Shown here one piece after another: positions 1 through 9,800 of a DNA stretch of 64,000 bases (the stretch's first letter is position 1; the number at the start of each line of letters is the position of its first letter). The position numbers and the translations under genes are program-made. Origin of the DNA: Atrichornis clamosus (Eukaryota; Chordata; Aves; Passeriformes; Menuridae); assembly GCA_013400975.1 (NCBI GenBank), contig WBMZ01009006.1, forward strand, positions 310,001 through 374,000, read 5' to 3'. The notes under the pieces were generated by a model. The model searched no databases, was not told the origin of the DNA, and saw only the letters and a list, made by a program, of their open reading frames with translations.

Positions 1-1253
1 TTCTAATGCTGCTCATCTCTAGACAGTTAAGAGCCTGGGGTTTCTCTTTTCAGTTATTGTTCTTTTCTATAATCAGAGGTCTTTTCTTTCTTAAAGCACA
101 GCTACGATGTCACGATGTCCTAATTTGTATAATTGCTGTCTATCCTAAAGTTTCCCCTGCAGTTTCAATTACATGTCTCACTTCAATTAAACTCCTTAAT
201 TCTTGTCCCAAACTGGCATACAGCATGGCTAACAGTCACAGTTATCCTCCTCTACCCCAAAGCTGCCTGCACTATCCTAGTGGGATGGCTGAATAGAAAG
301 CAGTTTGAAGCCACCTGGGATAAAATGCATCTGAAGAAATGTCAGGCATTGATCCTGAGCTACTCTTGCCTTCCTTTTGCATCTGGAGGAACACAATTTG
401 AACCAGAGAAAGTTAAGGAAAATTTCAAACTCATGGTTTGAACCAGAGTTAAGGGAGCACAACAGAAATGAAACATTCTGCCTGGCTTCCTGGGTAAAGG
501 AATGGAAGAGGTGAAAAGCTGGGCTGAGGGGGCTGAAGACCCTCTAGAAGGTGTCCAGGGGATAAAATCATGCACTTCAAGTGCTGCAAGAGGGAGACGG
601 AGGAGAGAACTGGGGTAGGGTTTGACACACAGGCAGTAGAGCCCCTTCCATAAAGCATCTTGTCGTGTAAACAAGATGTACCTTTGACATCCTCCCCTTC
701 AGGGCACCAAGGCATGAAGCAGGCGATGTATTTCAAGCCAAACAGGTGATTTGTAGGTGCTAAGTGTTCATAAAGACAAGATTAAAGAGCTCTCTGATAG
801 CAGGGCAGTAAATCATTCCCCACCTGCAGAGTTGAGTGCCGGGCACGGATGCTCCTCCGACCCTGATTAAATAAAGGATGGCTCAGCAAGATGGGGGCTG
901 AAGTTAGCTGACAGCTCTTGAGTGAACTGGTGTCTTGCCTGCTGCTGTTGCAACTGATGGCTAATTTTCTCCCAGAGGAACCTTTGCAAAGGCTGGTAAT
1001 TAAAACTGGTGGAAGGCAATCAGGCTCATGGGAAGGCAGACCCATCTGTCCACTTTCCCCCAACCATGAGCCTCCCCTGACTGACAGCCTGTGTGGGTCA
1101 AAGATGCTCCTGGATTAATAAAATCACAAGGCCTGGTGCTTTCACTTGCTCCAGTGAAAGAAAGCTACCAGTAAACATCTAACAGCTTTATATCCAGCAT
1201 GCAACAAACCCTGCAAGCTCCAAGTGTCTCACATACAATTTTAGGGGTCAAAT
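1..1253. other. Non-coding sequence, no gene seen
   Basis: I see no convincing exon, repeat or RNA gene here. The open frames are under about 105 codons, occur on both strands and overlap one another in different frames, and none gives a recognisable protein. CpG dinucleotides are sparse, as expected for methylated vertebrate DNA. Confidence 0.6.
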
Positions 1254-1281
1254 AGACACACACATAAATATATATGTGTGC

Positions 1282-1316
<35 letters not shown>

Positions 1317-1320
1317 CATG
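1254..1320. repeat. AT/CA-rich microsatellite
   Basis: A short CA run passes into alternating TA with scattered TG interruptions, including about ten consecutive TA units near the end. It is a typical vertebrate dinucleotide microsatellite, and its length probably varies between individuals. The open frame reading Ile-Tyr-Ile-His through it is an artefact of the repeat. Confidence 0.9.
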
Positions 1321-1439
1321 TCTCTGAAACACCCTTAGGTTTTCACAGTATCCCAGACTCTCCCCTGGGAATCATGCTTTCCCCTACCCAGTCAGATGTT
1401 TGTGAAAATAATTATCTGAGTGTTACTACCTGGAAAGTG

Positions 1440-1550
1440 ATGGCCCAGAGGAGGGAGCTTTTCAGTCAAAGGCTTCGAGTTTGATGGCAGAGCAGGTAAC
1501 AGAACCCAGGCAGCATCAACTCCCAAGTCTCCTTCTTAACTAAGCACATG
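1440..1550 (-). repeat. MIR-like ancient SINE fragment
   Basis: On the plus strand the order of words is the reverse complement of a MIR/CORE-SINE 5' half. A 'GGCAGAGCAGG' block is followed by 'AGAACCCAGG', then a pyrimidine-rich 'AGTCTCC' stretch and 'CTTAACTA'. These correspond to the tRNA-like head of MIR, including the B-box side. It is much diverged and the ends are approximate. An unrelated tRNA-derived SINE is the main alternative. Confidence 0.45.
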
Positions 1551-2826
1551 TTTAGACTAAAGAAGCAGGTTTTGTTTTAAATTACCTATTCGACTAGCCT
1601 AGATAGGACCCAAAAGAACTTAATGGAAGGGAAGCTTAATGGGACCTCATTAGATTGTTATAACATTTTTTCTGCACTGTGCTATTAGCTCTTTAAAATA
1701 GATTATCAGAAAGAACACACTTCACAGATTTAAATTACTTGTGACTTTTGCCTTACCTGAGTTATTTCTTTTACTTTTTTATTCGTCTGGAGTTTCCAGG
1801 CAAGTTTGGTCAGATATTTCTTTTCCACTTCTAGATTTACAGATACTTGTGCAAAGCTGGCACAGTTGGTTTGTTAACCTTTTGTGACTCTGCTCAATTG
1901 TAGTCAAAAAAATCTTTTTAATTGATGGATGCAAATTTTGAAATATTTGGCTGTAAATCTAAGCAACACAGGATTTTTTTTTAAAAGTTGTTTTTTAAAG
2001 GGGCCACATACTAACAAGATAGGCAGTCTAGGTTCTTTGGGTGTTCCCCCCCTTTGCCATTGTATTGAAGCTAGAAATATTCAAGGATCATCCAAGTCCC
2101 AGAGTTACTTGTGTTGGATTTACATTAGCAACATTCCCTAACCTTGGGTGTGCTCAGATTTGCCCCACTATAAGGAAGGAAAGACATAGTGCAAGAAGGA
2201 TCTGTAGCATTGGATAGTCGTGATCAGGTGCTTTTTACTTCCAGCCAAGCTCTAAAATTGATCATGTAGCTTTGTTACAAAAGCTTTGGTCTGAACTTTG
2301 AGTCAAGAATGGAAGTGGCTCCTCTTTGACTTAGAGAGCAAGTATCTCCTTCACGTGTTCCAGGGATAGCTCAAAGGTACAATCAATAGAAAATTCAAAA
2401 TAAGGGGTAGGGAGATCTAAAAGCTGAGAAGTCCCATGTGGTTGCTTTTCCTGAAAGATGTCTGCTTGTTTTTATAATCATCCAACTACTTAACTATCTG
2501 CACTGGAAATAAAAAAAAGTGGAATAAAGGCAGTTGCTGCTTCACAGTTCATGATGTTCATTTATGTTCATCCTGTGTCCACTTTTCTGAAGCAGATCAA
2601 GAGCACATGCAGAAGCACTAAGCGTATTTTCTTTGCACCAACATCTCCTGCTCTTCACAGTACAATGAAATGAATTTCCCTATGGGAACAGTATTTTCAT
2701 GTTTTATAAACTTTTCAAGCCAGCTTACTTTTACACCTTCCATTCAGTTCAAAATACTGCCTCACTTTCTGATGAGGGAAAATGGGTTCAGACACTGCAA
2801 CTCTCTTTGCTTTTGTCTCTTCATTG
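1551..2826. other. AT-rich non-coding sequence
   Basis: AT-rich DNA with short homopolymer runs and no supported exon, repeat or RNA gene. The longest open frame (1929-2141, plus) is 70 codons, starts in AT-rich sequence and resembles nothing known. Confidence 0.55.
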
Positions 2827-3094
2827 ATCCATGTGCTGGTTTTGGCTGGGGTAGAGTTAATTTTCTTCAGAGTGGCTGGTATGCAGCTCTGCTTTGGATT
2901 TGTGCAGAGCAGAGTGGTGATAATATAGTATTGCTTTTATGATTGCTGAGCAGGGCTTACACAGAGCCAAGGCCTTTTCTGCTTTTCATACTGCCCCACT
3001 GGCATGGAGACTGGGGGTGCCTGGGAAACTGGGAGGAGACACAGCTGGCTTGGATGGCCCAAACTGACCACACACCACATGACATCGTGCTCAG

Positions 3095-3102
3095 TATAAA
3101 AA
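3095..3102 (+). promoter_or_regulatory. TATA box of the solo LTR
   Basis: TATAAAAA lies about 260 bp into the LTR, preceded by a CRE-like TGACATCGT word (3080-3088) and followed by a G- and purine-rich stretch. This is the normal retroviral U3 core promoter position. Whether it still drives transcription cannot be told from sequence. Confidence 0.6.
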
Positions 3103-3282
3103 GTGGGGGGAAGGAGGAAGAAGGGAAGGACATTTGGAGCGATGGTGTTTTTCTTCCCAAATAACTGTTACACGTGATGAGGCCCTGCTCTCCTGAGATG
3201 ACTGAACACCTGCCCACCCACGGGAAGCAGTGAATTAATTCCTTGCTTTGCTTTGCTTGTGCGTGCAGTTTTTGCTTTACCT

Positions 3283-3288
3283 ATTAAA
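3283..3288 (+). terminator. Polyadenylation signal of the solo LTR
   Basis: ATTAAA in the 3' part of the LTR, about 185 bp after the TATA box, followed by a T-rich run. It is the best candidate for the element's 3' processing signal. Confidence 0.5.
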
Positions 3289-3408
3289 ATGTCTTTATCT
3301 CAACCCACAAGCTTTTACCCTTCCAATTGTCTCCCCAGTCCTGCGGGTGGGGGAGTGAGTGGCTGCACGGTACTTGGTTTCTGGCTGGGATTAAACCATG
3401 ACAGTCCA

Positions 3409-4200
3409 ATACCCTGAGACTCTGCTGTTACACTGTGGTGCACTCCAGAATCACTTCACATTTCACTAATGCTGGGATTTCACTGGGTGAACTAACTTAT
3501 TTACATATATAGGCACAAACATACTTATATGCAGAGCTCTGGCAAACAGGCCTTGGCTGTGACGGGTGTTACTGTGCAGAAGAAAATCGTATGACTCTTT
3601 CTGTGCCCACCTCACTGAGATGCTATTTCATCCCATCAACCTTTCCATGCTCATCTATCCCCTGTTTGAAACAAAAGACCTGCATTAAGTTATAGACCAC
3701 ATTTTAGTATTAGGCCACCACCTTACTGCTTCATTGTACCTCAGATGTAGAATTCGGTAGATGCTACACAATTTGATAGCAAGTCAATATTTGCCACATT
3801 CCAGTCCTCTCTGAAGAGGACTGTTCCTTCTTGCTCAGAGTGCAGAGCTCGGCTGCACCTACACTAGATTGCTATCTTCCTCCAATCTCTAATTAACTGT
3901 TTTATTCTACTCAAATATTTAAAAATATTAATGTATAGAAACAACCCAGATGTCTGCATCTCAGTGTAAGTATTGGTGTTTCAGCACATGCTGGTGTTTA
4001 GGCTTGAATCCTGAAAGAGTCCTTGGGTTGTTTCGAACCAGCATCTATGGCTGCATGCACTGACCCAGAGCTAACTGTTGGCTGTTTACATTCTCTCCTG
4101 TTTTCGCATGAGTTAATTTAAACATACCAGCAAAGGACAAGGAAAAGCAGGGATAAAACCAGATGACATCTAAGGTACAGAGTGAAGGTCATAACAATGA
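3409..4200. other. Non-coding sequence, no gene seen
   Basis: Low-CpG, AT-rich DNA between the LTR and a CR1 end. I recognise no repeat or coding segment in it. Confidence 0.55.
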
Positions 4201-4327
4201 GATGGATGTCCAGTTCCTGGCAGTGTTCAAGGCCAGGTTGGACTGGGCTTCGAGCAACTTGGTTTGTTCATGGCATGTCCATTTCTAGATTTTTAAGGTC
4301 CCTTCCAACCGAAACCATTCTATGTTT
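4201..4327 (+). mobile_element. CR1 LINE 3' end (5'-truncated)
   Basis: This carries the characteristic avian CR1 tail words in order: GTTCAAGGCCAGGTTGGA, a 'GAGCAACTTGGT' block, 'CTAGATTTTTAAGGTCCC', 'TTCCAACC' and a terminal 'ATTCTATG' repeat unit. CR1 inserts by target-primed reverse transcription and is usually 5'-truncated, leaving only the 3' untranslated end as here. Divergence is moderate. No reverse transcriptase coding sequence remains. Confidence 0.88.
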
Positions 4328-4747
4328 CCATGGGCAAACTCAGGCCATGAGTCCCTCAGGATAACTCTGCCCAAAGGTACCCAAAGTGTATCAGACACCC
4401 ACCGGGTACCCACCCATGAGCTGTAGCAGCCAAAGGAAACAACCTTGCATGCAGTGGTTGAAAAGCATGTCTTCAGGTAGCTACACAGATACCTTCTGAA
4501 AAATAGATTTTCTCCTTTGTCTGGAGGAAAGAGAGAATGCAGGGACTAAACTACAAACCTGCAGCAGGGAAAGAGCAAGAAAAGAAGGCAGCTGGGTTCA
4601 GCACCCTTCCCTGCCAAAGCCTTGGCTTCTCCGTGTTTTGACTGGGCAGCAGCAAGGAGAGCATTCCCCTTTTCTATGAGGAGCAGGCAGACGAATCCTC
4701 AGAGACTACAAAGAGTTTTTTGCTTGCGGTATTAGCAGGGACCACCT
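4328..4747. other. Non-coding sequence, no gene seen
   Basis: Unique-looking sequence with no recognised repeat, exon or RNA gene. Confidence 0.5.
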
Positions 4748-4906
4748 ACGTATCTTGGACAGTTCCCTGGAAAGCCGTGACGTGGGCCGGAGCAGCACGC
4801 CTGCCTGTGTTCCCGCGCTGCTCTCTGCCACCCCCGGCGCCTGCCACCCTCGCCAGCTGCCACTGCCGAACGTGGCACCGCCTGTGCCAAGAGCAACCAT
4901 CCTCCG
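4748..4906. promoter_or_regulatory. Compact CpG-rich patch, possible orphan CpG island or enhancer
   Basis: About 14 CpG dinucleotides fall within roughly 160 bp of GC-rich DNA, while hundreds of bases on either side hold almost none. It includes a TGACGTGG word (4778-4785), the core bound by ATF6/XBP1/CREB-type bZIP factors. Several overlapping open frames run through it in different phases, which is usual for GC-rich DNA and not evidence of coding. It is short for a classical CpG island. It could be an unmethylated regulatory element or an exon I cannot recognise. Confidence 0.35.
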
Positions 4907-4954
4907 AGCAGGGCTGCCCAAGCACTGCCAGTCCCTCAGTCCTGCTCAGCTCCC

Positions 4955-5065
4955 TGCCTCTCTCCCGTTGATTTACGTATCTCCGCAATGTTATTTATCA
5001 ACTGCTCCATAATTAATCAGATGCAGAGCTTGGCAGCACTAAATGAGCAGCCTGTCTCCAGTGCT
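4955..5065. promoter_or_regulatory. Candidate conserved non-coding element
   Basis: Just beyond the CpG patch, an AT-balanced block contains 'TTACGTA', 'AATGTTATTTAT' and the homeodomain-like 'ATAATTAATCAGATG' with little low-complexity sequence. The texture resembles conserved non-coding elements, but no alignment was possible. This is inference only. Confidence 0.2.
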
Positions 5066-5329
5066 CCCACTGCCACCAGCCCCCTCCCCTCCCAGATACC
5101 ATGCTTTATCACACATAACAACACTGGAGCCTGCATTCAGTCGCTCCTCGTAATAGCAGCCAGGGGGGCTTTTCAAATGATCTCATCTCACCAGGAGAGC
5201 AGGCACTCATCCTGCCAGACTGGCAGGAAGGGAGGAATTAGCATACAGGTAAATGCCAGCTTCCTGCCAGTTATCCCACCAGCCACCTGGCTAAAGAGCT
5301 GCAGTCGCTCTGAGATTAAATATCTCGCT

Positions 5330-5565
5330 GTTCCTTGCTTCCCGACCTCTTCCTGCCCCTGCCACCCTGGCCTCTAACCTCTCTTCTTTCTGTGAGATTG
5401 CTTTCTCTCATTTTCTCCCTCTGCCTCTTATCCCAACACCCTTCTTTCTCTTTCCTCTTCTTTGCTTTCCAATACCTTTTTCTCATGTTACCTTCTTGTG
5501 CTCACCCAGTCTTACTGCTGCTCCCTATCTCCCTGATCCCCTTCTCACATAAGCACCAGATCAAG
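5330..5565. repeat. Pyrimidine-rich tract
   Basis: A long C/T-dominated stretch on the plus strand with irregular CTT, TCC and CTCT words. It produces leucine- and proline-rich frames that should not be taken as protein. Such tracts are common in vertebrate intergenic DNA. Confidence 0.7.
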
Positions 5566-5717
5566 GACACTGTATGCAAATAAAATTACACTGTGTTGTT
5601 TTCATGAGCAAAAACATAAGAGGAACCTGGACTCCAAAAGTCCTTCAGCTCAAATCTTATCAGATATAAAGACCACAGATCCTAATCCAATAATAACATT
5701 TTGGCTCTGCCTCAGAT

Positions 5718-5835
5718 TAAAAAGCAAGGCTCAGGAGACATGGGTTATGTTCCTAGATACAGTGTTTGTGGACTGACATGCTATTAGCAAGACACGCTGC
5801 ACCTCAATTTACCTGTCATTAAAATATAGAGAACA
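5718..5835 (+). repeat. MIR-like ancient SINE fragment
   Basis: The order of words follows MIR/CORE-SINE on the plus strand: 'GGCTCAGGAGACATGGGTT' (tRNA-like B-box side), a diverged 'GTGGACTGACATGCTATTAG' section, 'GCAAGACACGCTGCACCTCA', 'ATTTACCTGTCATTAAAAT'. In MIR these correspond to the 'gggcaagt...cctcagtttcc..ctgtaaaat' core. It is heavily diverged with approximate ends. Confidence 0.6.
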
Positions 5836-6579
5836 GAGATGCTAAGTGACCCAAACTGATACAGTGTCCATGCTTGCAAAAGTACTCACACACTCAAGGT
5901 TAAAGTGGAAGCCTTCAGAGATGGTCTAGAAATTTAAAATATCTCTCCCTTTTTTTTCAGTATTGAGGCTGGTATTGAACACCCACTTTTCTGAACCAGC
6001 CTGTGGGAAACAAGGTGGGGACTATAACATTAGGAAAACTTGGCTCCATCACTCTATAACTCTATTGCTGCTCTTTTCATGCTAAGGTCCCCCCGTAGGA
6101 GACATGCCTTAAAAATGCTTCTGCAGGAGTGAGCTGCGATGCAGTGCAGACACAGTGAAGTCTTCACAGAGAACCTGGGCACTGAACAAGGCCCTCCACT
6201 GGCAGAGACATCACTTCTGAGTGACGACTGAGCAGCGTATCTCGGTTTGTCACATCCTCTTTCCCTAAAAACACAGGAAATGTGTGTGTTTTCCTGGACC
6301 TCACCTGAGCTCCCCAGGCTTCTTAACTCTCCCCACACTATCATGCTGCCTAACTAGCATATAATGACCACTCAGCTCTTCTGAAATAAACCACCTTTTG
6401 CGATTGAGGTAAACTCTTCAGGTAACCAGGGTAAAAGAAAAGAAGCAAGCATAAGCTTTGTCCCAGTGCAAAATTACAACATAAAGCTGTAAGTCTCTGC
6501 CACACAACAGTCTTGCAAGAAAGCTGTAGGGGAAGAGACCTGAACAAGGGGCTAACACAGCATCACCAATTAATACCAG

Positions 6580-6630
6580 TCCTCTCTGTTTGCCCACTGT
6601 ACAAGTAAAATGGGGCTTATGATAGTCAAG
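6580..6630 (+). repeat. Short MIR-like core fragment
   Basis: 'CCTCTCTGTTTGCCCACTGT' followed by 'AAGTAAAATGGGGCTTATGA' resembles the MIR core ('ctctgtgcc...ctgtaaaatgggga'). Only about 50 bp are readable, so the call is tentative. Confidence 0.4.
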
Positions 6631-6839
6631 CTTTCCCAGATATTGACCATAAAAGGTAATCAGAGGGGTGATAAGAATTCTGGTGCATTCACTTGCCCAT
6701 GCTTTTCATGCTGGAAAGCATTGCTTTTATCCTGCTTGAAGAATGGAGGTGGGAAACAAGAAATAAGAGGAAAAAAAATGAAATATCTAGCACAAAACTT
6801 TTTATATTTACTTAAAAGCAAATGGGAGTGTAATGGGAA

Positions 6840-6880
6840 AAACAAGAAGAGAGAGAGGAAAAAAAAGGAGAGGAAAAATT
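6840..6880 (+). repeat. Purine-rich (GA)n/A-rich low-complexity tract
   Basis: Only A and G for most of its length, with GAGAGAGAGG and A8 words. It is simple low-complexity DNA, and the lysine-rich end of an overlapping frame is an artefact of it. Confidence 0.75.
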
Positions 6881-9800
6881 AGTAGGGAAGGCAAGCTGTA
6901 GGAAACTGAGGTAGTAAGAAATGAGGCAGATACAGAGATGTAGAAAGACATAGAAAGCCGTGTTCAAAAGCTTTGATTTAGCTCTACTATGCGGATGCTC
7001 AGCAGATTTTTTTCTGCCAGTGATAGGATGTTTCTATTTCTTATGGATTTCCAGCTAACAGTCCCATACTTTCTCTTTGGCTGAGGGCATGGAGCATGTG
7101 TGAAATGCCAATATTGCACTCCTTGGAGCTTCCTCTCACATTCTCTGTAGGACTTCTGCTCTCTCAGGGGATTCTTGGAAAGGGTGCAAAAACAGCAGTT
7201 CAAAAAGCATTAGAGAAATATAGTTGGGCCTAAAAGTCTCAGGTGTAAGGAACATTATCCAAAAAGGGAACTAATTATTTGGTGGATTAAGGCCACTGGC
7301 TGGGTTTGCAGAGTTAGCAGATGGACAAGAACACAGTGGAGTCCTTTTTCAGGATGGATGGCATGGTGAGAACATCTGTCTGCTGCAAGCAGGAATATGT
7401 TCCAGGTCCACTTGGTCTCAAAAATGGGAGTGAAACCTCCTACTTGGACACAGCTCACAGAAACCAAGACTGCACTGAGGAGCTTTTTCATGTGGTGAGA
7501 TCAAAGGGCTGGGACTTGGCATTGCAGAAGGGGTTTGGATGAGCCTCACAGTGTTGCAGAATGAGAACTGCTTATATAGAGCTATAAAAGTAATTGCTAA
7601 AAAGACATTACCTTACAAAACCTTTTGCCACTAGATTATGAGTTTGACTCCCATGCATTCTGGTGGCACATTAAAATCATTACCATTTGCATCTGACCAC
7701 TCTGTGGTGGTCTCTGTGTGAAGGAATCTTTGTGGCCTTCAGCCATATCCCATTGAGTACCTTTAAATCACTATGAGCACTGAGTGTAAAGATAGCTTCC
7801 AGACAGGAGTGAAGTCAAAGTAAATTGACACAAATGGGAGATCCACCCTAGAAGAACTCACAGGAACTGGAGCAGATCCATCCATAGAAAAAATTAAGTC
7901 TAGTCCTTAACCATGTGAAGATTAGGACTAAATAAACAGCCCTGGACACACATGCTCCTTTAGGTGAAGCCTGCCATGTCAACTAGAAAAGCACTTTGTA
8001 TTCCACCATAGCTGAGCAACTGGAACTTTGAGTATTCCCAGAAGGGCCATCCTGCACTTGACACACCACAAAAACCATGGAAAAACCACTACAGAAAGAT
8101 AAAACCATGGTGTATTCCTTGGAGCAGAGAGGGTCTGGGTCCTTGGAAACTCCTATGCAAGAACTGTTGCAGTGCTTGGCCAAAAAGGCAGGAGGAAACT
8201 AGTGAATATCTGATTTCTCTCCCTGCTTCTCACACATGAACACACTGTTTCTGATAGAAGCTGATGCAGGGTACCAGCAGCTCTGCCTTGATGCCACACA
8301 AAGACCACTGCCACACTGAGTAGACACACACACAGCTCAGCTGTAAAGGAGCTAACTCAACTAACTCAGCCCTGGGAAGCAGTCTAAGCCCAGCAGCACG
8401 GTGCTTAACTTGGGCCAGTTGACCCTGCTGGGACACAGCATGAGAAAACTACAATATGCCCACAAGGATTTGGACTCTACTGATCTTCAAAGTAATCAGT
8501 AACGAGCATTCATTTTGCAGAGGAAAAGGGCAAGGAGAGGGGAGAAGGGCACACACATGACTCAGAGGGACCACGGCAGACCTTCCCAAGCAGCTGCACA
8601 AGTCCTGTTTCCAGCACTCTCACCACGTTGTTGCCCTGAGCCTTGCAGCACATCTGCTGTCCTCACAACCTGCAACAGCCATTTCCCCAGTGGGCTCAGA
8701 CACATCAGAACTTTTCAGCAGCCCAAAGGACAAGGCAGAGGAGGGCTGTCTGAAAATGACAAACAGAATTATCCTGGTGTTATGCAGGGCAGCAGTTGGA
8801 GCCAGCACTGCTATTTACAGGGGATGTGGCTTGCAAAAAGCAAACATCTCTCCATGGCCCCTGGGGTCTCTGCTCTAACTAACATGTCGTGTGACACTGA
8901 AGGCAGATAATTAATCTCCCATCTCAGCACCTGTCTGCACCACCCTTTTCCCTTATCTAATATCTTCCTCCCTGTCCCTCCGTTTACAGACACCATTTAC
9001 AGAAAGGGGGAGTGAGGTTTATCACTGCCACCTATTGGCATTTGCCCTACAGGAAGAACATGAGGTTATGGCAATACTATGCCCAAAACCATCACCACTT
9101 CTCCATGCTATGGCTTCATGTAAAACTGCAGACCCTTTGATGGCCAGCGGGTAAACGCACAGCACATATTCTGGATGGATCTGTAAACTAGTTATAAGCA
9201 AAGCTTCTTTAGCAACAGTGCTGTACCCAGGCAATCCCCTTATTAACAGTTTTGATGGTGGTGGCAGTTTGGTTTTTGATCTGTTGGAGTTCGTTTGGTT
9301 TGGTATTGCATTTTTGGTTTGGTGTTTTGTTTGGTTTTTTTTCTTTTTCACTTGCAGAACCTAAGATCAGTGCTACAGTCTTCCATGTGGATATAGTAAC
9401 TCATCTGGAGTCAGAGTTTTGGTATCACATGGCATCATATGTTTCAGACATACTCTGCAGGTCCTTATAATCTGTGCAGAGCTTTCCCCTCAGTACTGGA
9501 AGCCAGCCTTATAAGGCACTCTGGGAGCATCCATACTGAACTAAATTTGGGATATCTGTCACAGTTCTGTATTAAGGTCAACTTTACTTAGCTCTAGCCA
9601 TCCAGGCAAGAGGTCTGTTTTCCTGCTGTGTTCTATAACACACATACAGGCACAATGCAGAAAGCATTTTAAGTTTTCAACTAAATCTACCTCCTGCTTT
9701 GAAGCTCAAAAGGTCAGACTTGAGGTGGGGTTTGACACCAGCACTGGAAGAGAGAAGAGGCAGGAGGAGTGTTGCTGGTAAAAAGTTGGGGGCATTGACA

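Larger units (their letters stand above)
2832..3403 (+). mobile_element. Solo LTR of an avian ERVL-type endogenous retrovirus
   Basis: This 572-bp block matches, from memory, a widespread avian ERVL-class LTR. It starts TGTGCTGGTTTTGGCTGGGG and ends in an ...AAACCATGACA word, so it has TG...CA termini. It carries a TATA box (TATAAAAA, 3095-3102) and, downstream, an ATTAAA polyadenylation signal (3283-3288) followed by a T-rich stretch, in the order expected for U3-R-U5. The flanks are ATCCA (2827-2831) and GTCCA (3404-3408), a 5-bp target duplication with one mismatch, as for ERVL. No internal gag or pol sequence lies beside it, so it is a solo LTR left by recombination between the two LTRs. 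The exact subfamily name is uncertain. Confidence 0.85.

Noticed and set aside
1278..1320. Ile-Tyr-Ile-His repeat peptide
   Set aside because: Frame through a TA microsatellite.
5335..5583. Leucine-rich frame resembling a membrane or signal segment
   Set aside because: Translation of a pyrimidine-rich low-complexity tract.
6907..6916. TGAGGTAGTA, identical to the start of let-7 microRNA
   Set aside because: The bases after it diverge from let-7, and no complementary arm lies downstream, so no microRNA hairpin forms. A chance 10-mer.
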